This document shows, in pieces, positions 15,691 through 25,110 of a stretch of DNA of 32,500 bases. The stretch is from Betaproteobacteria bacterium. Its GTDB lineage: Bacteria > Pseudomonadota > Gammaproteobacteria > Burkholderiales > Burkholderiaceae_C. The stretch covers positions 1 through 32,500 of the forward strand of contig JABCYW010000061.1 of the NCBI GenBank assembly GCA_013289985.1, written 5' to 3'. Below the pieces are notes generated by a model that did no database searches, was not told the DNA's origin, and saw only the letters and a list, made by a program, of their open reading frames with translations. Made by a program: the position numbers and the translations under genes. Within the stretch, counting starts at the first letter, position 1, and each line of letters opens with the position of its first letter.

Positions 15691-16623
15691 TCAGAGCAGC
15701 CAGGAGAAGAAGATCAGGTACAGGCCGCCCAGGATCGCCACCCATTTCGACACGTAGTACACGCGCCGGTGGCTGGCCTTGAGCTTCTTGGCCTGCAGCC
15801 GCAGCTTGTAGAAGTTCTGGAAGAAGCGGTTGATGCCGCCCACGCGCTCGCCCGCCTCGTTGGGCGCGGCCGACGCCGCCATGATGTTGTTGGCGAACCA
15901 GCGGTTGACGGCGGCCAGCAGCCGGCCGTGCAGGGGCCGCTCGATGTCGCAGAACAGGATCACGCGCTGCTGGTCGGTGGTGTTCGCGGCGTGGTGGATG
16001 AAGGTCTCGTCGAACACCACGGCCTCGCCGTCCTTCCAGAAGTAGCGCTGGCCGTCCACCTCGATGTAGCAGTCCGGCGAGTTGGGCGTGGCCAGGCCCA
16101 GGTGGTAGCGCAGCGAGCCCGCGTACGGGTCGCGGTGGCGCACCAGCGTGCCCTCGGGCGGCAGCGACGCGAACATCGCGCCCTTGATGGACGGGATCTT
16201 GTTGAGCAGCTCCACCGTGCGCGGGCACGAGGAGCGCGCCGAAGCCAGTTCCTCGCCGTACCACTTCAGGTAGAAGCGCTTCCAGCCCGAGCGGAAGAAC
16301 GAGTTGAAGCCCATGTCGTTGTAGCCGGTGGCCACGCCGATGCGGCCCGCCTCGTTCAGGCTCAGCGCCTCGGCGCGGATCTCTTCCCAGTGGGCCTGCA
16401 GCGGCGCCAGCTCGGGGAAGGCGGCCACGGGCGCGTACGGGCGCGCCTTCACGCGCGAGAACAGCACCATCAGCATGTTGTACGGCGCGAGCAGCACCGT
16501 GTAGTCGGTGAACGCCTTCATCAGGCCGAAGCGCGCGCGTCCGCGCAGGTGCACGAAGGCCGCCGATCCCATCAGGAGGACGAAGAGGCCGACGCGGATC
16601 GCGATGGAGTACGGATGAGTCAT
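15691..16623 (-). CDS. lpxO: Aspartyl/asparaginyl beta-hydroxylase family, LpxO-like lipid A hydroxylase, 310 aa
   Basis: Fe(II)/2-oxoglutarate dioxygenase. LpxO adds a 2-hydroxyl to a secondary acyl chain of lipid A. Iron ligands are H163 and the distal H210 or H211 (H163-R-D165 in VRHRDPYAG; FIHHAANTT), with R220 (QQRVILF) for 2-oxoglutarate. A membrane anchor covers residues 6-26 (SIAIRVGLFVLLMGSAAFV) and a second hydrophobic segment lies at the C-terminus (WVAILGGLYLIFFSWLL), so it sits on the inner membrane. Start: the ATG at 16623 precedes the anchor directly; an ATG at 16653 would add a short Arg-rich stretch and cannot be excluded, as neither has a clear ribosome site. The specific LpxO assignment against other beta-hydroxylase homologues is probable, not certain. 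Confidence 0.85.
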   Translation of the reverse strand: MTHPYSIAIRVGLFVLLMGSAAFVHLRGRARFGLMKAFTDYTVLLAPYNMLMVLFSRVKARPYAPVAAFPELAPLQAHWEEIRAEALSLNEAGRIGVATGYNDMGFNSFFRSGWKRFYLKWYGEELASARSSCPRTVELLNKIPSIKGAMFASLPPEGTLVRHRDPYAGSLRYHLGLATPNSPDCYIEVDGQRYFWKDGEAVVFDETFIHHAANTTDQQRVILFCDIERPLHGRLLAAVNRWFANNIMAASAAPNEAGERVGGINRFFQNFYKLRLQAKKLKASHRRVYYVSKWVAILGGLYLIFFSWLL

Positions 16624-16662
16624 GGGGTGCGCAACGCGGCGGCGACGCCGCATCAGGAGGAA

Positions 16663-16679
16663 CCCGGCATTTTGCCGGG
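16663..16679. repeat. Small perfect hairpin upstream of lpxO
   Basis: CCCGGCA and TGCCGGG flank a three-base loop within the 178-base divergent gap between lpxO and dapC. It lies 40 bases upstream of the chosen lpxO start and may fold in that transcript's leader. The role is unknown. Confidence 0.4.
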
Positions 16680-16789
16680 AATGGGCTCCCCTGTCCTCGG
16701 GCGTGTCATCCAGGGCCTGCTCGACCGTGACCGTCGCCCCCCGAAGGCTGGCCTGCCGAGTCCCCAAGCCTCGGGAGTCCGCCAAGCTC

Positions 16790-16795
16790 GATAAT
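16790..16795 (+). promoter_or_regulatory. Candidate leaderless -10 box of the dap operon
   Basis: GATAAT ends exactly six bases before the dapC ATG (16802) and there is no Shine-Dalgarno sequence between. Transcription would start at the ATG, making the dap operon mRNA leaderless. No clear -35 hexamer is visible. Confidence 0.5.
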
Positions 16796-16801
16796 CGGGA
16801 C

Positions 16802-18031
16802 ATGAATCCGCTGCTCGGCACGCTGCATCCCTATCCGTTCGAACGCTGGCGCCTGCTCGCCAGGGACGTCGTCCCCTCCCCGGCCCACCGCCCCATCAGC
16901 CTGGGCCTGGGCGAGCCGCGCCACGCGACGCCCCAGCTCGTCAAGGACGCCATCACCGGCCATCTCGGCGGCCTGGCGGTCTATCCGTCCACCCTGGGCG
17001 ACGCGCGCCTGCGCGAGGCCATGGCCGCGTGGGTGCAGGGCCGCTACGGCGTGGCGCTGGATCCGGCCACGCAGCTGCTGCCGGTGATCGGCTCGCGCGA
17101 GGCGCTGTTCTCGTTCGCGCAGGTGGTGGTCGACCCGACCTGGCGTGGGCGCCCGGGCGCGCAGCCCCCCATCGTCCTGTGCCCCAACCCGTTCTACCAG
17201 ATCTACGAGGGCGCGGCCCTGCTGGCGGGCGCAGAGACGGCCTTCGCCAACAGCGACCCGGCGCGCAACTTCGCCGCCGACTGGAGCGCCATAGCCCCCG
17301 CCACCTGGGCCCGCACGCAGCTGATGTTCGTGTGCTCGCCGGGCAACCCCACCGGCGCCGTGATGCCGCTGGAGGAATGGCGCACGCTGTTCGAGCTGAG
17401 CGACCGCCACGGCTTCGTCATCGCCAGCGACGAGTGCTACTCGGAGATCTACTTCGGCCCCGAGGGCGAGCCGCCGCTGGGCGCGCTGGACGCCGCGCGC
17501 CAGCTGGGGCGCACCGATTTCCGCAACCTGCTCGTCTTCACCTCGCTGTCCAAGCGCTCCAACGTGCCCGGGCTGCGCTCGGGCTTCGTGGCCGGCGACG
17601 CGGCGCTGGTCAAGGCCTTCCTGCTGTACCGCACCTACCACGGCAGCGCGATGAGCCCGGTGGTGCAGGCGGCCAGCGAGGCGGCATGGCGCGACGAGGC
17701 GCACGTGCGCGAGAACCGCGAGATCTACCGCCGCAAGTTCGCCCAGGTCACGCCGATGCTGGCGGGCCGGCTCGACGTGCGCCTGCCGGACGCCGGTTTC
17801 TACCTCTGGGCGGGCATTCCGCCGCATTTGCACGGTGGCGACGACGTCGCGTTCGCCTTGGGCCTGCTGGCTCAATACAATGTGCAGGTATTGCCCGGCA
17901 GCCTGCTCGCCCGCGAATCCCGCGGCATCAACCCCGGCGCCGGCCGGATCCGCCTCGCGCTGGTGGCCGAGACCGCCGAATGCGTCGAGGCCGCCGAACG
18001 CATCCTTGCCTACATCGAAAAGCTCCAATGA
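16802..18031 (+). CDS. dapC: N-succinyl-L,L-diaminopimelate aminotransferase, 409 aa
   Basis: PLP-dependent class I/II aminotransferase that converts N-succinyl-2-amino-6-ketopimelate to N-succinyl-L,L-diaminopimelate, using glutamate, in the lysine/peptidoglycan pathway. The start [19 protein letters not shown] is typical of the betaproteobacterial DapC class (as in Bordetella). Visible sites: [11 protein letters not shown] near the substrate pocket, [23 protein letters not shown], and the PLP lysine in [15 protein letters not shown]. The length is normal. The stop overlaps the dapD start (ATGA), so the genes are coupled, and the operon continues through dapE and prmB. The family and context agree, so argD-like alternatives are unlikely. 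Confidence 0.95.
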   Translation: MNPLLGTLHPYPFERWRLLARDVVPSPAHRPISLGLGEPRHATPQLVKDAITGHLGGLAVYPSTLGDARLREAMAAWVQGRYGVALDPATQLLPVIGSREALFSFAQVVVDPTWRGRPGAQPPIVLCPNPFYQIYEGAALLAGAETAFANSDPARNFAADWSAIAPATWARTQLMFVCSPGNPTGAVMPLEEWRTLFELSDRHGFVIASDECYSEIYFGPEGEPPLGALDAARQLGRTDFRNLLVFTSLSKRSNVPGLRSGFVAGDAALVKAFLLYRTYHGSAMSPVVQAASEAAWRDEAHVRENREIYRRKFAQVTPMLAGRLDVRLPDAGFYLWAGIPPHLHGGDDVAFALGLLAQYNVQVLPGSLLARESRGINPGAGRIRLALVAETAECVEAAERILAYIEKLQ

Positions 18032-18852
18032 CCTCCAGCCTGCAAGCCCTGATCGACGCCGCGTGGGAAGACCGCGCCAAGTTCTCGCCTTCCGACGCGC
18101 CGGCAGACGTGCGCGCCGCCGTCACCTCGGTCATCGAGGACCTGAACGCCGGCCGCATCCGCGTGGCCTCGCGCACGGGCGTGGGCCAGTGGACGGTGCA
18201 CCAGTGGGTGAAGAAGGCCGTGCTGCTGTCGTTCCGCCTGAACGACAACAAGGCCATCCAGGCCGGCGGCCTGCAGTACTTCGACAAGGTGGAGCCGAAG
18301 TTCGCCCACCTCAGCGAGGACGAACTGCGCGCCACCGGCGTGCGCATCGTGCCGCCGGCCGTCGCGCGCCACGGCAGCTTCATCGCCCGCAACGCCATCC
18401 TGATGCCCTCGTACGTCAACATCGGCGCCTACGTCGACGAAGGCACGATGGTCGACACCTGGGCCACCGTCGGCTCGTGCGCGCAGATCGGCAAGAACGT
18501 CCACCTGTCGGGCGGCGTGGGCATCGGCGGCGTGCTGGAGCCGCTGCAGGCCAACCCGACCATCATCGAGGACAACTGTTTCATCGGCGCGCGCTCCGAG
18601 GTCGTCGAGGGCGTCATCGTCGAGGAGAACTCGGTCATCTCCATGGGCGTCTTCATCGGCCAGAGCACCAAGATCTACGACCGCGCCACCGGCGAGGTCA
18701 CCTACGGCCGCGTGCCCTCGGGCTCGGTGGTGGTCAGCGGCTCGCTGCCGTCGGCCGACGGCAAGTACAGCCTGAACTGCGCGGTGATCGTCAAGCGCGT
18801 CGACGCGCAGACGCGCTCCAAGACCAGCATCAACGACCTGCTGCGCGCTTGA
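18028..18852 (+). CDS. dapD: Tetrahydrodipicolinate N-succinyltransferase, 274 aa
   Basis: Succinylates tetrahydrodipicolinate with succinyl-CoA, the branch-committing step of the succinylase route to diaminopimelate. The protein starts [20 protein letters not shown] and has an N-terminal helical region. A left-handed beta helix follows over about residues 105-240, seen in its hexapeptide rhythm ([40 protein letters not shown]). The length equals that of E. coli DapD. Its ATG overlaps the dapC stop by four bases. A 107-base gap, the largest of the operon, then precedes the pilus ATPase gene. Confidence 0.97.
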   Translation: MTSSLQALIDAAWEDRAKFSPSDAPADVRAAVTSVIEDLNAGRIRVASRTGVGQWTVHQWVKKAVLLSFRLNDNKAIQAGGLQYFDKVEPKFAHLSEDELRATGVRIVPPAVARHGSFIARNAILMPSYVNIGAYVDEGTMVDTWATVGSCAQIGKNVHLSGGVGIGGVLEPLQANPTIIEDNCFIGARSEVVEGVIVEENSVISMGVFIGQSTKIYDRATGEVTYGRVPSGSVVVSGSLPSADGKYSLNCAVIVKRVDAQTRSKTSINDLLRA

Positions 18853-18959
18853 TCCAGGGCCGCGCAGGCCGATAGAGACTTTGGCAGTTCCCTCGCCGCG
18901 ACCCGCGGCACGCACTTGAACCCCGCGCCTGCACGACAGGCGCCACCAGGAGACGCTCG

Positions 18960-20177
18960 ATGGATGGCGGAAACATGGAACGCGTGCTGCATCTGATGGC
19001 CGACAAGGGGGCCTCGGATGTCTACCTGACTGCCAACTCGCCGATCCAGCTGAAGATCAACGGCCAGCTGGTGCCGGTGTCCGACCAGATCCTCACCCCG
19101 GGCCAGCCGCGCGCGCTGCTGGCCGAGCTGCTGACGCCCGTGCAGCTGGAGGAGCTCGACCAGACCGGCGAGCTGAACCTGGGCATCGGCATCCGCGCGG
19201 TGGGCAGCTTCCGCTTGTCGGCGTTCAAGCAACGCGCGTCGATCGCGGCGGTCATCCGCTGCATCCCGCACAAGATCCCGTCGATGGACACGCTGAACCT
19301 GCCGCCGGTGCTGGCGTCGCTGGCGCTCGAGCGCCGCGGCCTGGTGCTGATGGTGGGCGCCACGGGCAACGGCAAGAGCACGTCGCTGGCGTCGATGATC
19401 GAATGGCGCAACACGCAGCTGTCGGGCCACATCCTCACCATCGAGGAACCGATCGAGTTCCTGTTCTCCAACAAGCGCTCCATCATCAACCAGCGCGAGG
19501 TGGGCCGCGACACGGCCTCGCTGCACATCGCGCTGAAGAACGCGCTGCGCCAGGCGCCCGACTGCATCATGATCGGCGAGATCCGCGATCGCGAGACCAT
19601 GTCGATGGCCATCTCGTACGCGCTGTCGGGCCACCTGGTGCTTGCCACGCTGCACGCCAACAACAGCTCGCATACGCTGGGCCGTATCCTGTCGTTCTAC
19701 ACGCCGGAAGCGCGCCCCGCGCTGCTGGGCGACCTGGCCGCCGCGCTCAAGGCCATCGTCTCGCAACGCCTGCTGCGCTCCACCGCCGGCGGCCGCGTGC
19801 CGGCCGTCGAGGTGCTGCTGAACAGCCGCTTCATCTCCGAGCTGATCGAGCAGGGCGACATCCAGGGCGTGCGCGAGGCCATGGACAAGTCGCTGGCCGA
19901 GGGCTCGCAGATGTTCGAGGCCGACATCGCCCGCCTCATCGGTCTGGGCCTGGTCACGCAGGAAGAAGGCCTGCTGGGCGCCGATTCGCCCACCAACCTG
20001 TTGTGGCGCCTGCAGAACGACATGGCGCCGGTCTCGCGCGTGCAGGCCGTCAAGGCCGAGTCCGACGCGCCCTCGTTCACCGAGATCACGCTCGACGTGC
20101 TGCCCGAGGCCCCGCCCGCCGCCCCGCGCCAACGCCTGGCCGGCACGGAGCACCTGCACCGATCGAAACACGGCTGA
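18960..20177 (+). CDS. pilU: PilT/PilU-family type IV pilus retraction ATPase, PilU-like, 405 aa
   Basis: Hexameric secretion-type ATPase that powers or assists pilus retraction at the inner membrane base. Motifs: Walker [10 protein letters not shown] (133-141, Lys139), Asp box TIEEPIEF, Walker B IMIGEIRD with catalytic E207, and His box [11 protein letters not shown] (225-235). [11 protein letters not shown] and [19 protein letters not shown] (read in part) fit PilU better than PilT. The C-terminal 50 residues are low-complexity and variable. AGGAGA sits seven bases before the ATG. Unusually it lies between dapD and dapE and not beside pilT, and its stop overlaps the dapE start (TGATG). It may be a third PilT/PilU paralogue kept in this operon. 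Confidence 0.9.
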   Translation: MDGGNMERVLHLMADKGASDVYLTANSPIQLKINGQLVPVSDQILTPGQPRALLAELLTPVQLEELDQTGELNLGIGIRAVGSFRLSAFKQRASIAAVIRCIPHKIPSMDTLNLPPVLASLALERRGLVLMVGATGNGKSTSLASMIEWRNTQLSGHILTIEEPIEFLFSNKRSIINQREVGRDTASLHIALKNALRQAPDCIMIGEIRDRETMSMAISYALSGHLVLATLHANNSSHTLGRILSFYTPEARPALLGDLAAALKAIVSQRLLRSTAGGRVPAVEVLLNSRFISELIEQGDIQGVREAMDKSLAEGSQMFEADIARLIGLGLVTQEEGLLGADSPTNLLWRLQNDMAPVSRVQAVKAESDAPSFTEITLDVLPEAPPAAPRQRLAGTEHLHRSKHG

Positions 20178-21334
20178 TGGATTCCACGCTCGTCCTCCTC
20201 GAACAACTGATCGCCCGCGCGTCCGTCACGCCGGACGACGCCGGGTGCCAGGCGCTGATCGCGCAACGGCTGGAAGCAATGGGCTTCGCCTGCGAGCACC
20301 TGCCGTTCGGCTCGGAGGGCGGCCGCGTAGCCAACCTGTGGGCGGTGCGCGCCGGCGCGCGCCCCGGCCCGACGCTGGTGCTGGCCGGCCATACCGACGT
20401 CGTGCCCACCGGCCCGCTGGACCAGTGGAGCAGCGCGCCCTTCGTGCCCACCTACCGCGACGGGAAGCTGTACGGCCGCGGCACCGCGGACATGAAGACC
20501 TCGCTGGCCGCGATGGTGGTGGCCGCCGAGGAATTCGTCGCCGCGCGTCCGGACCATGCGGGCCGCCTCGCCTTCCTGCTCACCAGCGACGAGGAAGGCC
20601 CGTCGGTGGACGGCACCGTGCGCGTGGTCGACGCGCTGCAGGCGCGCGGCGAACAGCTCGATTGCTGCATCGTGGGCGAGCCCACCTGCGTCGGCACGCT
20701 GGGCGACATGATCAAGAACGGCCGCCGCGGCAGCCTCTCCGCGCGCCTGACCGTGGTGGGCGTGCAGGGCCACGTGGCCTACCCGCACCTGGCGCGCAAC
20801 CCGATCCACGTGGCCGCGCCGGCCATCGCCGAACTGGCCGCCACGCAGTGGGACACGGGCAACGATCACTTCCCGCCCACCAGCTTCCAGATCTCCAACC
20901 TCCATTCCGGCACGGGCGCCACCAACGTCATCCCGGGCGAGGCCGTGATCGACCTCAACTTCCGCTTTTCCACCGAGTCGACGCCGGAGTCGCTGAAGGC
21001 GCGCGTGGTCGAGATCCTGCAGCGCCACGGCGTCGAGCACCGCGTCGCGTGGACCCTGGGCGGCTCGCCCTTCCTCACGCGGCCCGGCACGCTCAGCGCC
21101 GCGCTCGTGCAGGCGATCCGCGAGGAGACCGGCGTCGCGGCGGCGCTGTCCACCACCGGCGGCACGTCCGACGGCCGCTTCATCTCGCGCATCTGCCCGC
21201 AGGTCGTCGAGTTCGGCCCGGTCAACGCCACCATCCACAAGATCGACGAGCACGTGGCGGTCGACGCCGTGCCGCGATTGAAGAACATCTACCGGCGCAC
21301 GATGGACCACCTGCTCGCACCCACCGAATCATGA
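20177..21334 (+). CDS. dapE: Succinyl-diaminopimelate desuccinylase, 385 aa
   Basis: Zinc-dependent M20 hydrolase that releases succinate from N-succinyl-L,L-diaminopimelate. Metal and catalytic residues are visible: H72 and D74 ([10 protein letters not shown]), D105 (RGTADMKTS), E139-E140 (TSDEEGP), E168 (GEPT) and the C-terminal His in TIHKIDEHV. The dimerisation domain with [15 protein letters not shown] lies mid-protein. The normal family length and the start [12 protein letters not shown] support the ATG that overlaps the pilU-like stop. The stop overlaps the prmB ATG (ATGA), so dapE and prmB are coupled. Confidence 0.96.
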   Translation: MDSTLVLLEQLIARASVTPDDAGCQALIAQRLEAMGFACEHLPFGSEGGRVANLWAVRAGARPGPTLVLAGHTDVVPTGPLDQWSSAPFVPTYRDGKLYGRGTADMKTSLAAMVVAAEEFVAARPDHAGRLAFLLTSDEEGPSVDGTVRVVDALQARGEQLDCCIVGEPTCVGTLGDMIKNGRRGSLSARLTVVGVQGHVAYPHLARNPIHVAAPAIAELAATQWDTGNDHFPPTSFQISNLHSGTGATNVIPGEAVIDLNFRFSTESTPESLKARVVEILQRHGVEHRVAWTLGGSPFLTRPGTLSAALVQAIREETGVAAALSTTGGTSDGRFISRICPQVVEFGPVNATIHKIDEHVAVDAVPRLKNIYRRTMDHLLAPTES

Positions 21335-22227
21335 ACCTCATCGACTATGTGAACAGGGCAAGCGCCCGCCTCGACGAGGCGGGCGTTTCGTTTGGGCACG
21401 GCACCACCAACGCGTTCGACGAGGCCGCCTGGCTGGTGCTGTGGCGCCTCGGACTGCCGCTGGACGACCTCGACGGCGTGGCCGAGCGTCCGCTCGCCGA
21501 CGCGGAGATCGCCACGCTGGACGCCTTCATCGGCGAACGCATCGCCACGCGCCGCCCGGCCGCCTACCTCACCGGCGAGGCCTGGCTGCAGGGCGTGCCG
21601 TTCACCGTCGACGAGCGCGTGATCGTGCCGCGCTCGCTGATCGCCGAAGTGCTCGCCGAAGGCCTCATCGACCCGTGGCTGCCCGCGAAGGTCGTGCGCG
21701 TGCTGGACCTGTGCACCGGCAACGGCAGCCTGGCCATCTTCGCGGCGATGGCGTGGCCCGACGTGGTCGTCGACGCCGCCGACCTGTCGAAGGACGCGCT
21801 CGCCGTGGCCGCATTGAACGTCGAGCGCCACGGGATGGCCAGGCGCGTCACGCTGCACCAGGGCGACGGCCTGCGCGCGGTGCCGGCCGACCGCCGCTAC
21901 GACCTGATCCTGTGCAACCCGCCCTACGTCAACGCCGCGGCGATGAGCGCGCTGCCGCCCGAGTTCCGCGCCGAGCCCGAGATGGCGCTGGCGGGCGGCA
22001 CCGACGGCATGGACTTCATCCGCACGCTGCTCGCCCGCGCGCCGCGACACCTGACCAACGACGCCGTGCTGGTGCTGGAGATCGGCAACGAACGCGAGTT
22101 CTTCGAAGCCGCCTTCCCCCACCTCGAAGTCGTCTGGCTTCCCACTCAATTGCATGACGACGCGGTGCTCCTGGTCACCCGCCGCATGCTGGAAGACGGG
22201 CTCAAGCCCGCTTCGAAAGCGCCCTGA
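21331..22227 (+). CDS. prmB: 50S ribosomal protein L3 N5-glutamine methyltransferase PrmB, 298 aa
   Basis: SAM-dependent methyltransferase that modifies a glutamine of ribosomal protein L3. SAM motif I is [14 protein letters not shown] (126-139) and the catalytic NPPY is at 196-199 (LILCNPPYV), the signature of glutamine N5 methylation. The N-terminal domain ([19 protein letters not shown]) and [12 protein letters not shown] separate PrmB from PrmC. The ATG overlaps the dapE stop. A strong GC-rich palindrome with a T-rich tail lies 33 bases inside the coding region. yheS starts three bases after the stop. Confidence 0.95.
   Translation: MNLIDYVNRASARLDEAGVSFGHGTTNAFDEAAWLVLWRLGLPLDDLDGVAERPLADAEIATLDAFIGERIATRRPAAYLTGEAWLQGVPFTVDERVIVPRSLIAEVLAEGLIDPWLPAKVVRVLDLCTGNGSLAIFAAMAWPDVVVDAADLSKDALAVAALNVERHGMARRVTLHQGDGLRAVPADRRYDLILCNPPYVNAAAMSALPPEFRAEPEMALAGGTDGMDFIRTLLARAPRHLTNDAVLVLEIGNEREFFEAAFPHLEVVWLPTQLHDDAVLLVTRRMLEDGLKPASKAP
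21363..21393 (+). promoter_or_regulatory. Terminator-like hairpin inside the start of prmB
   Basis: CGCCCGCCTCG (21363-21373) and CGAGGCGGGCG (21375-21385) form a near-perfect palindrome with a one-base centre (about ten paired bases with a three-base loop). TTTCGTTT follows at once. In any other place this would be called an intrinsic terminator. Here it overlaps prmB codons 11-21, so it could attenuate prmB and yheS expression when translation is slow. Confidence 0.5.
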
Positions 22228-22230
22228 AAC

Positions 22231-24288
22231 ATGATCACGCTCCGTAACCTGCAACTGCGCCGCGGCGCCAAGATCGTCCTCGACGGCGTCAACGTCAACG
22301 TCAATCCCGGCGAGAAGGTGGGCCTGGTCGGGCGCAACGGCGCCGGCAAGTCCAGCCTGTTCGCGCTGCTGGCCGGCCGCCTCCAGGCCGACCAGGGCGA
22401 CTTCGAGATCCCCGCGCGCTGGCGCCTCGGCGAGGTGGCCCAGCACATGCCCGAGACCGACGACTCGGCCACCGACTTCGTGCTGCAAGGCGACATCCCG
22501 CTGATGGAGGCGCAGCGCGAGCTCGACGCCGCCGAGGCGGCGGACGACGGCGCGGCGATGGCCGAGGCGCACATGAAGATCGGCGAGGTCGGCGGCTTCG
22601 ACGCGCGCTCGCGCGCGCAAGCCCTGCTGATGGGTCTGGGCTTCAAGACCGAGCAGGTGGAGGCGCCCGTCAACAGCTTCTCGGGCGGCTGGCGCATGCG
22701 CCTGCAGCTGGCCCGCGCGCTGATGTGCCCGGCCGACCTGCTGCTGCTGGACGAGCCCACCAACCACCTGGACCTGGACGCGCTCGTCTGGCTCGAGGCC
22801 TGGCTGCAGCGCTTCACCGGCACCATCGTGATGATCAGCCACGACCGCGAGTTCCTCGACGCGATCACCGACGTCACCATCCACCTGGACGAAGGCACGC
22901 TGACGCGCTACGGCGGCAACTACTCCACCTTCGAGGAGATGCGCGCCGAGCGCATGTCGCAGCAGGCCGCCGCGCACGGCCGCCAGCAGGAGCGCGTGGC
23001 GCAGTTGCAGCGCTTCATCGACCGCTTCAAGGCCAAGGCCAGCAAGGCCAAGCAGGCGCAGAGCCGCGTGAAGGCGCTGGCGCGCATGGAGCGCATCGCC
23101 CCGGTGCTCACCTCCGCCGACTTCTCGTTCGAGTTCAAGGAGCCGAAGAGCCTGCCCAACCCGATGCTGGCCATGTCCAACATGGAGTGCGGCTACCTCG
23201 TGCAGGACGACGTCGACCCCGACACCGAGCCCGTGCGCAAGGTGATCGTGCGCAACATCAACAAGAGCGTGCTCGCCGGCCAGCGCATCGGCATCCTGGG
23301 CGCCAACGGCCAGGGCAAGTCGACGCTGGTCAAGACGATCTCGCGCAGCATGCCGATCCTCGGCGGCGAGATGACCGAGGGCAAGGGCCTGTCGATCGGC
23401 TACTTCGCGCAGCAGGAAATGGACGTCGTGCACGCCGACGACACGCCGCTGCAGCACATGGTGCGCCTCGCGAAGACCGTGGGGCCGGAAGGCCGCGAGC
23501 AGGAACTGCGCGACTTCCTGGGCCAGTTCCGCTTCGTCGGCGACATGGTGCACCAGGTCATCGGCACGCTGTCGGGCGGCGAGAAGGCGCGCCTGGTGTT
23601 GGCCTCGCTGGTGTGGCAGCGCCCGAACCTCCTGCTGATGGACGAGCCGACCAACCACCTGGACCTCACCACCCGCGAGGCGCTGTCGATGGCGCTCAAC
23701 GAGTTCGAGGGCACCGTGATGCTGGTGAGCCACGACCGCGCGCTGCTGCGCGAGGTCTGCGACGAGTTCTGGCTGGTGTCGCACGGCGCCGTGCTGCCGT
23801 TCGACGGCGACCTGGACGACTACCAGAAGTGGCTGCTGGAGACCTCGCGCGCCATCGCCCGCGGCCAGCCCGCGCCGCCGTTGCCCGGCAACCTCAACGA
23901 GCTGCTGCCCGGCGGTTCCTCGTCGCTGGCGCCCAGGCCCGCCAAGGCCGCCGCGCCCACGCCGGCGCCCGTACCGGCTCCCACGCCGCAGACCCGTGCC
24001 GGCGCGGCCCGCAACGAAGACCGCAAGCAATCTTCCCAGCAGCGCTCGCAGGTCGCCGCGCAGACGCGCCCGCTGCGCGTCGAGGTGCAGCAGATCGACG
24101 CGCGCATGGAGAAGCTCGCCGCCGAGAAGGCCGAGCTCGAGGCGTCCATGGCCACAGGCAAGCTGGGCGGCCCGGAGATCGCCGACGCCGGCCGGCGGCT
24201 CGCCCACGTGGGCGCGGAAGTGGCCAAGCTGGAGGAACGCTGGCTGCAGCTCAACGAGCAGATCGAGGCGCTGCAGGCGGGGGGCTGA
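22231..24288 (+). CDS. yheS: ABC-F family ATPase, YheS-like, 685 aa
   Basis: Soluble protein with two ABC domains and no membrane part, of the ABC-F class that acts on ribosomes. Domain 1: Walker A GRNGAGKSS, signature SGGWRMR, Walker B LLLLDEPTNHLD. The linker (P-site tRNA interaction motif region) is helical and basic (RFKAKASKAKQAQSRVKALA). Domain 2: GANGQGKST, LSGGEKAR, LLLMDEPTNHLD. Both catalytic glutamates are present. A Pro/Ala-rich spacer and a C-terminal coiled coil (about 600-685) add length over E. coli YheS (about 637 aa). It follows prmB by three bases, so an L3-modifying enzyme and a ribosome-associated ATPase are co-expressed. Confidence 0.92.
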   Translation: MITLRNLQLRRGAKIVLDGVNVNVNPGEKVGLVGRNGAGKSSLFALLAGRLQADQGDFEIPARWRLGEVAQHMPETDDSATDFVLQGDIPLMEAQRELDAAEAADDGAAMAEAHMKIGEVGGFDARSRAQALLMGLGFKTEQVEAPVNSFSGGWRMRLQLARALMCPADLLLLDEPTNHLDLDALVWLEAWLQRFTGTIVMISHDREFLDAITDVTIHLDEGTLTRYGGNYSTFEEMRAERMSQQAAAHGRQQERVAQLQRFIDRFKAKASKAKQAQSRVKALARMERIAPVLTSADFSFEFKEPKSLPNPMLAMSNMECGYLVQDDVDPDTEPVRKVIVRNINKSVLAGQRIGILGANGQGKSTLVKTISRSMPILGGEMTEGKGLSIGYFAQQEMDVVHADDTPLQHMVRLAKTVGPEGREQELRDFLGQFRFVGDMVHQVIGTLSGGEKARLVLASLVWQRPNLLLMDEPTNHLDLTTREALSMALNEFEGTVMLVSHDRALLREVCDEFWLVSHGAVLPFDGDLDDYQKWLLETSRAIARGQPAPPLPGNLNELLPGGSSSLAPRPAKAAAPTPAPVPAPTPQTRAGAARNEDRKQSSQQRSQVAAQTRPLRVEVQQIDARMEKLAAEKAELEASMATGKLGGPEIADAGRRLAHVGAEVAKLEERWLQLNEQIEALQAGG

Positions 24289-24414
24289 CCGCCGCGGCTC
24301 CCGCCGGGCCGCGACAACCCGTGACCTTCGTCGCACTCGATTCACACGATGGCCTGCGAATTGCTGTCGTCCCGGCTGACAATGCGCCCACGATTTCTCG
24401 GATACTCGCGTTCG

Positions 24415-25110
24415 ATGAAGCCCTTGCGCCACCTGCTGCCCGTCGTGTTGCTCGCCGCCCTCTCGGGGGCGTGCGCGGCCGCGCCGGGGCCGGCGGGCGA
24501 CGGGCCCACCTACCGCATCGTCGGCCCGGACGGCAAGGTGACGTTCTCCGATCGCAAGCCCACCGACCCGCAGCTGAAGACGCGCGAGCTGGGCCAGACG
24601 GTGACCGCCCCGCTGCTGACGCCGTCCACGCAGCCCTTCGACCTGCACCCGGCCACGTCGTTCCCCCCGACCGCCCGCCCGTCCGGCAACGACGGCCTCA
24701 CCCCCGCGGCGGACATCACCGGCAAGCCCTTCCCGCCGGGCCTGCCCGACGCGGTCCTCGATGTCATCGTGCACCAGTTCTTCGTGCAGACGCTCCTGGA
24801 GACCTGCGGCCGCCTGCGTCCGGCATCCATCGAGCGCTACCAGGTCGGCGTGCTCAACTGGCGCGTCCGCAACGCCGAGATCCTCGAGAAGAGCAACCAC
24901 ATCACCTTCGCGCGCTTCACCGGCGAGCAGCGCGACACGCTGCGCGCCACCGCCCGCGCGCGCCTGGCGCAGCTGATCCCCTCCAGCGACATGCCCGAGG
25001 CCGATCGCCTGGCCTGGTGCGACCGCATGAGCACCGACCTCGCGCGCCGCCAGTTCGAGCTGGCGGGCGACATGCGGGTGGCGCCGATCCTCTATTTCGA
25101 AGCGCCCTGA
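24415..25110 (+). CDS. Exported DUF4124-like protein, 231 aa
   Basis: The start MKPLRHLLPVVLLAALSGAC gives a signal peptide. The cysteine after LSGA resembles a lipobox, but Ser at -3 is not standard, so the protein may be a lipoprotein or simply periplasmic. Residues about 34-48 (TYRIVGPDGKVTFSDRKP) match the DUF4124 motif found in many betaproteobacterial envelope proteins. The rest is helical (LPDAVLDVIVHQFFVQTLLE; RDTLRATARARLAQLI) with two further cysteines (ETCGRL, AWCDRM) that could pair. The function is unknown. A -10-like GATACT lies eight bases before the ATG. It overlaps the convergent glpD by 19 bases. Confidence 0.8.
   Translation: MKPLRHLLPVVLLAALSGACAAAPGPAGDGPTYRIVGPDGKVTFSDRKPTDPQLKTRELGQTVTAPLLTPSTQPFDLHPATSFPPTARPSGNDGLTPAADITGKPFPPGLPDAVLDVIVHQFFVQTLLETCGRLRPASIERYQVGVLNWRVRNAEILEKSNHITFARFTGEQRDTLRATARARLAQLIPSSDMPEADRLAWCDRMSTDLARRQFELAGDMRVAPILYFEAP

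Noticed and set aside
16624-16801. N-terminal extension of LpxO through the divergent gap (frame open to 16821)
   Set aside because: The extension would overlap the dapC start, is low-complexity, and lies before a membrane anchor that fits the start at 16623.
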